Positions 61,104 to 64,000 of a DNA stretch of 64,000 bases are shown here, piece after piece. Numbering within the stretch: the first letter of the stretch is position 1; each line of letters begins with the position of its first letter. The notes beneath the pieces were generated by a model that ran no database searches, was not told where the DNA came from, and saw nothing but the letters and a program-made list of their open reading frames with translations. The stretch is from Phaeobacter cretensis (GTDB lineage: Bacteria > Pseudomonadota > Alphaproteobacteria > Rhodobacterales > Rhodobacteraceae). The position numbers were made by a program, and so were the translations under genes. The stretch covers positions 62,001-126,000 of the forward strand of contig NZ_JBKBEU010000001.1 in NCBI RefSeq assembly GCF_047372505.1, given 5' to 3'.

Positions 61104-61573
61104 TGGCGTTGACCCATTTTGATGGCAAGGGCGATGCCCATATGGTTGATGTCTCGAATAAACCCGTGACATCCCGCGTAGCTACCGCCGAGGGCCACAT
61201 TATCATGGCACGCGAAACCTTTGATATCATTTCAGAAGGTCGTGCGAAAAAAGGTGATGTACTAAGCGTGGCGCGGCTTGCAGGCATCATGGGCGCCAAG
61301 AAAACACCAGACCTGATCCCACTCTGCCACCCGCTGCCGGTGACCAAGGTATCTGTTGACCTAACGCTTGATCCGGATCTACCCGGCGTGCGCATCGACG
61401 CTACTGTGAAAACAACCGGACAGACCGGTGTCGAAATGGAAGCTCTCACCGCCGTATCAACGGCTGCGCTTACTGTCTATGATATGGCCAAGGCCGTCGA
61501 TAAGGCCATGCAAATAGGCGGGATCCGCGTAACACTCAAAGACGGTGGAAAATCAGGCCGTTACGAGGCATAG
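61103..61573 (+). CDS. moaC: Cyclic pyranopterin monophosphate synthase MoaC
   Basis: A 156-residue enzyme that converts the MoaA product to cyclic pyranopterin monophosphate in molybdenum-cofactor synthesis. The family blocks LIPLCHPLPVTKV, TGVEMEALTAVSTAALTVYDM and the C-terminal KDGGKSG are intact, including the catalytic Lys near DKAMQIGGIRVTLKDG. It overlaps trpC by one base and abuts moeA with no gap, so the three genes are co-translated. Confidence 0.95.
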   Translation: MALTHFDGKGDAHMVDVSNKPVTSRVATAEGHIIMARETFDIISEGRAKKGDVLSVARLAGIMGAKKTPDLIPLCHPLPVTKVSVDLTLDPDLPGVRIDATVKTTGQTGVEMEALTAVSTAALTVYDMAKAVDKAMQIGGIRVTLKDGGKSGRYEA

Positions 61574-62746
61574 ATGATATCCGTATCCGAAGCACTCGAT
61601 ACGCTACTCTCCCTGGTTTCACCTGTAGCTATTGAAATGGTACCGCTGCGCATCGCCGCCGGTCGCGTGCTGGCAGAGCCCGTTACAGCCCAGCGGGATC
61701 AACCGCCATTTGCGGCCTCAGCCATGGATGGCTACGCGCTAAAATCCGCTGAAGTTGAGCGTGACGCCATGTTCAAGGTCATTGGTAAGAGTGCAGCTGG
61801 CCACGGTTTTCAGGGCCGCGTAGGCGCGGGCCAGGCCGTTCGTATTTTCACCGGCGCACCAGTTCCAGAAGGAGCTGATTTTGTTGTTATTCAAGAGGAT
61901 ACAAGCAGAACCGCATCTTTGATCACGATCTCGGATCATCCCGGTTCGGGCAATAATATTCGCCCCAAAGGCAGCGACTTCCAGATTGGCACCACGGTTG
62001 ACGCCCCACGCGTTTTGTCCGCCGCCGATATTGCTTTGCTGGCAGCGATGAACATTGCCGAGGTACCGGTGCGCATAAAACCAACCGTGGCGCTTATATC
62101 GACCGGTGATGAGCTGGTCTTGCCCGGCGACACCCCCGGCCCCGATCAAATCATAGCCTCAAATACATTTGGCCTTGACGCTATGCTGACAGCTGCTGGC
62201 GCTCGTTCGCGTATCTTGCCCATTGCCCACGACACTGTGGGCAGCCTGCGCATGGCTCTCGACCTTGCCGCAGACGCAGATCTGATTGTGACCATTGGCG
62301 GGGCCTCAGTTGGTGATCACGATCTGGTTGCTCAGGTAACCGAAGACCTCGGGATGTCGCGCGCATTCTACAAAGTTGCCATGCGCCCTGGCAAACCGCT
62401 TATGGCTGGTAAGATTGGACAATCTGCGATGGTAGGTCTACCAGGAAACCCTGTCTCTGCAATGGTTTGCGGACACATCTTTCTGTTGCCAATGCTACGT
62501 GCGATGCAGGCACTCCCATCCGAGGCACAACGTCCGGCCACGGCGATGTTATCCCATGATCTACCCGAAAACGGGCCGCGCACACACTATATGCGGGCAC
62601 GTTTGACTGGTACTGACCTGAGCGTTTTTGACGATCAAGACAGCGCCAGATTGACGTTATTAGCCGACGCTAACGCACTCGCCATCCGGCCCCCCAATGA
62701 TCCCCCAAAAACCAAAGGCGAACACCTGTCATATATTGTGCTGTGA
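61574..62746 (+). CDS. moeA: Molybdopterin molybdenumtransferase MoeA
   Basis: A 390-residue enzyme that inserts molybdate into adenylylated molybdopterin. The substrate-binding pattern includes PPFAASAMDGYAL, the linker IRPKGSDFQIG, TIGGASVGDHDLV, and VAMRPGKPLMAG, PGNPVSAMV. It starts immediately after the moaC stop. It ends the trpG-to-moeA run; lexA has its own promoter 77-139 bases downstream. The domain order (I-IV) is complete. Confidence 0.94.
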   Translation: MISVSEALDTLLSLVSPVAIEMVPLRIAAGRVLAEPVTAQRDQPPFAASAMDGYALKSAEVERDAMFKVIGKSAAGHGFQGRVGAGQAVRIFTGAPVPEGADFVVIQEDTSRTASLITISDHPGSGNNIRPKGSDFQIGTTVDAPRVLSAADIALLAAMNIAEVPVRIKPTVALISTGDELVLPGDTPGPDQIIASNTFGLDAMLTAAGARSRILPIAHDTVGSLRMALDLAADADLIVTIGGASVGDHDLVAQVTEDLGMSRAFYKVAMRPGKPLMAGKIGQSAMVGLPGNPVSAMVCGHIFLLPMLRAMQALPSEAQRPATAMLSHDLPENGPRTHYMRARLTGTDLSVFDDQDSARLTLLADANALAIRPPNDPPKTKGEHLSYIVL

Positions 62747-62823
62747 GCGCGTGTTCAAATTGCACTTTGCCAACAATTTTCCATCAATACCGCTGATTTT
62801 GAAAGGTTTTACGGAACGACCCG

Positions 62824-62852
62824 TTGACACAAAACGGGAACATGCGTAGAAC
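62824..62852 (+). promoter_or_regulatory. lexA promoter with SOS box
   Basis: GAAC-N7-GAAC at 62838-62852 is the reverse complement of the alphaproteobacterial LexA operator GTTC-N7-GTTC. It overlaps a promoter: TTGACA (62824-62829), 17-bp spacer, TAGAAC (62847-62852). LexA would thus repress its own gene. Confidence 0.88.
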
Positions 62853-62885
62853 AAAGAGAAACTTACACCGGTTGAAAGGGATGTC

Positions 62886-63572
62886 ATGCTGACGAAGAAG
62901 CAATTGGATTTGCTGGATTTCATCCACATACGCCTGCAAGAGGACGGTGTACCTCCCAGCTTTGATGAGATGAAGGTGGCACTGGATCTACGATCCAAAT
63001 CCGGCATTCACCGACTGATCACCGCGTTAGAAGAACGCGGATTTATTCGCCGCCTTGCACACCGCGCCCGTGCTATTGAAATCATTCGCTTGCCAGAAAG
63101 CCTTGGCGGCAAGACATCAAAGGCTGCGGAGCCTGTAGCGCGCGCACTGGAACCCGCCAACCATGTAACCGCACCAGCAATGATTGCTGCGGTAGAGCTT
63201 CCGGTGATGGGTCGTATCGCCGCCGGTGTTCCGATTGAGGCAATCAATCAAGTATCTCATCAGGTGGCAGTCCCGGCCTCTATGCTGTCTGCCCAGGGGC
63301 AGCACTTTGCACTGGAGGTTCGTGGTGATTCGATGATCGAAGCCGGGATCAATGATGGTGACATCGTTGTCGTGCGCGAGACCGCAGTGGCTGACAACGG
63401 TGATGTTGTTGTTGCGCTGGTCGAAGGTCAGGAAGCCACCCTGAAACGCATCTATCGCAATGGCACCACCATCGCGCTGGAGGCAGCGAACCCAGCTTAC
63501 GAAACACGTCGCTATCCTCAGGATCAGGTCAAAGTTCAGGGCCGTCTTGTTGGGCTTATTCGTAGCTATTGA
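62886..63572 (+). CDS. lexA: LexA repressor
   Basis: A 228-residue SOS repressor/autoprotease. The N-terminal winged helix (LDFIHIRLQEDGVPPSFDEMKVALDL) is the alphaproteobacterial form. A linker follows, then the cleavage site Ala-Gly in MGRIAAGVPIEA, the nucleophilic Ser in GDSMIEAGINDGD, and the Lys in EATLKRIYR. ATG 62886 has GAAAGGG upstream. Its operator lies in its own promoter. RecA-dependent cleavage at Ala-Gly would derepress the regulon. Confidence 0.95.
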   Translation: MLTKKQLDLLDFIHIRLQEDGVPPSFDEMKVALDLRSKSGIHRLITALEERGFIRRLAHRARAIEIIRLPESLGGKTSKAAEPVARALEPANHVTAPAMIAAVELPVMGRIAAGVPIEAINQVSHQVAVPASMLSAQGQHFALEVRGDSMIEAGINDGDIVVVRETAVADNGDVVVALVEGQEATLKRIYRNGTTIALEAANPAYETRRYPQDQVKVQGRLVGLIRSY

Positions 63573-63872
63573 TTGAATAAAGCGGGTCCGGGTCACAGCC
63601 GCGAGCATATAGCCCTAGCTGCGCATTTGCCGAATTCTCTGGTAGAAGTAGGTGCTGTTCCTGTCATATGTTATGAACCCGACAGCGGCAGCCGATGGCG
63701 TTATGTACATCGGAGCGACCGCTCTCTGTGACCGGTTTTCGCAGGCTTGGTATTTGTTGATGGCGACCTGAAACGACATTTGAAATAGTCAAACAGCCAA
63801 TGCATTCAACTAGGAGTACGCCTCGGCCTGATCCCGACAAAGCCACTGTGATTATCTACGTCTATATGGTTC
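63573..63872. other. Intergenic region after lexA
   Basis: These 300 bases between lexA and a minus-strand gene show no clear terminator, no ribosome-binding site with a coding frame, and no repeat. The usual Rhodobacteraceae lexA neighbour comEC is not recognisable here. Confidence 0.5.
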
Positions 63873-63998
63873 TCATCTGACAGGCCCATCATTGCGGCTC
63901 CAGAACCGATCGCCGACAACATCCCTTGCAGAGACCCAACGACCATCCGCCTGCATTTGCACGCTTCCGATAGCTCGCAGGATATCAAGATCGAAGAC
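63873..63998 (-). CDS. Partial gene of unknown function at the right edge
   Basis: A minus-strand frame enters from the right edge and runs 41 codons to TGA at 63873-63875. It ends ILRAIGSVQMQADGRW, then SARDVVGDRFWSRNDGPVR. The composition and third-position pattern look coding, unlike the overlapping longer frame on the same strand, which is Cys-rich and improbable. I do not recognise the family. The start lies outside the window. Confidence 0.45.
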   Translation of the reverse strand, partial: VFDLDILRAIGSVQMQADGRWVSARDVVGDRFWSRNDGPVR

Positions 63999-64000
63999 CT

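Noticed and set aside
63806..63988. 60-residue minus-strand frame at the right edge
   Set aside because: It is Cys- and Met-rich and less protein-like than the overlapping frame ending at 63873, which I report instead.

Overview
The window looks like chromosome of a marine Rhodobacteraceae (Roseobacter-group) alphaproteobacterium. The basis is family content and layout: a ppiD-trpE...trpGD-ung-trpC-moaC-moeA-lexA block, a lexA promoter carrying the alphaproteobacterial SOS box (GTTC-N7-GTTC type), a perfect TTAA-N7-TTAA CtrA-type box, a B12-dependent ribonucleotide reductase as nrdJ, a double cold-shock-domain protein paired with DUF192, and many small-molecule importers. The genus cannot be fixed from the sequence alone. 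About 60 protein genes and two tRNAs (Asn-GTT, Pro-TGG) are supported; there is no rRNA, CRISPR array or complete insertion sequence.

1-12.2 kb: the end of a YqaA-type membrane protein gene, dsbB, an arginine/ornithine catabolic pair (arginase, ornithine cyclodeaminase) with a divergent AsnC/Lrp regulator, an HNH nuclease, rluE, an esterase-alkA pair, an MFS transporter, and a minus-strand run of a phytoene-synthase-like gene and cimA, followed by cysS. 12.5-14.1 kb: two related outer-membrane beta-barrel proteins.

14.5-28 kb: a non-pyrrolysine MttB-family methyltransferase, a glycosyltransferase and a complete branched-chain-amino-acid-type ABC importer (livKHMGF order). Next is a methionine-degradation module of the mdeR-mdeA-mdeB type: Lrp regulator, methionine gamma-lyase and an AceE-like 2-oxoacid dehydrogenase E1. 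A cyclase-like/TolB-like/TPR protein that has lost catalytic residues follows.

28-33 kb: the least explained part. A protein with an N-terminal run of Gly-Leu-Gly-Asn hexapeptides is fused to an intact PAP2/vanadium-haloperoxidase active site. It faces a 986-residue HEFGH-containing putative metalloprotease. The two genes converge, and each stop codon lies inside its own perfect 10-bp hairpin. tRNA-Asn follows.

33.4-42.3 kb: a seven-gene minus-strand operon (FadR-type regulator, transsulfuration-family PLP enzyme, CUT1 sugar ABC importer, YihS/ManI-type sugar isomerase) with two FadR-like operators in one perfect palindrome, plus an MFS exporter. 42.3-49 kb: a highly structured intergenic segment, nrdJ with tandem NrdR-like boxes, an orphan CtrA box, tRNA-Pro, DUF192, CSD protein and pdxH. 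49-64 kb: fabI, a LysE exporter, gpt, an aminotransferase, ppiD-trpE, a YibQ-like deacetylase, trpGD-ung-trpC-moaC-moeA, lexA, and a partial unknown gene at the right edge.
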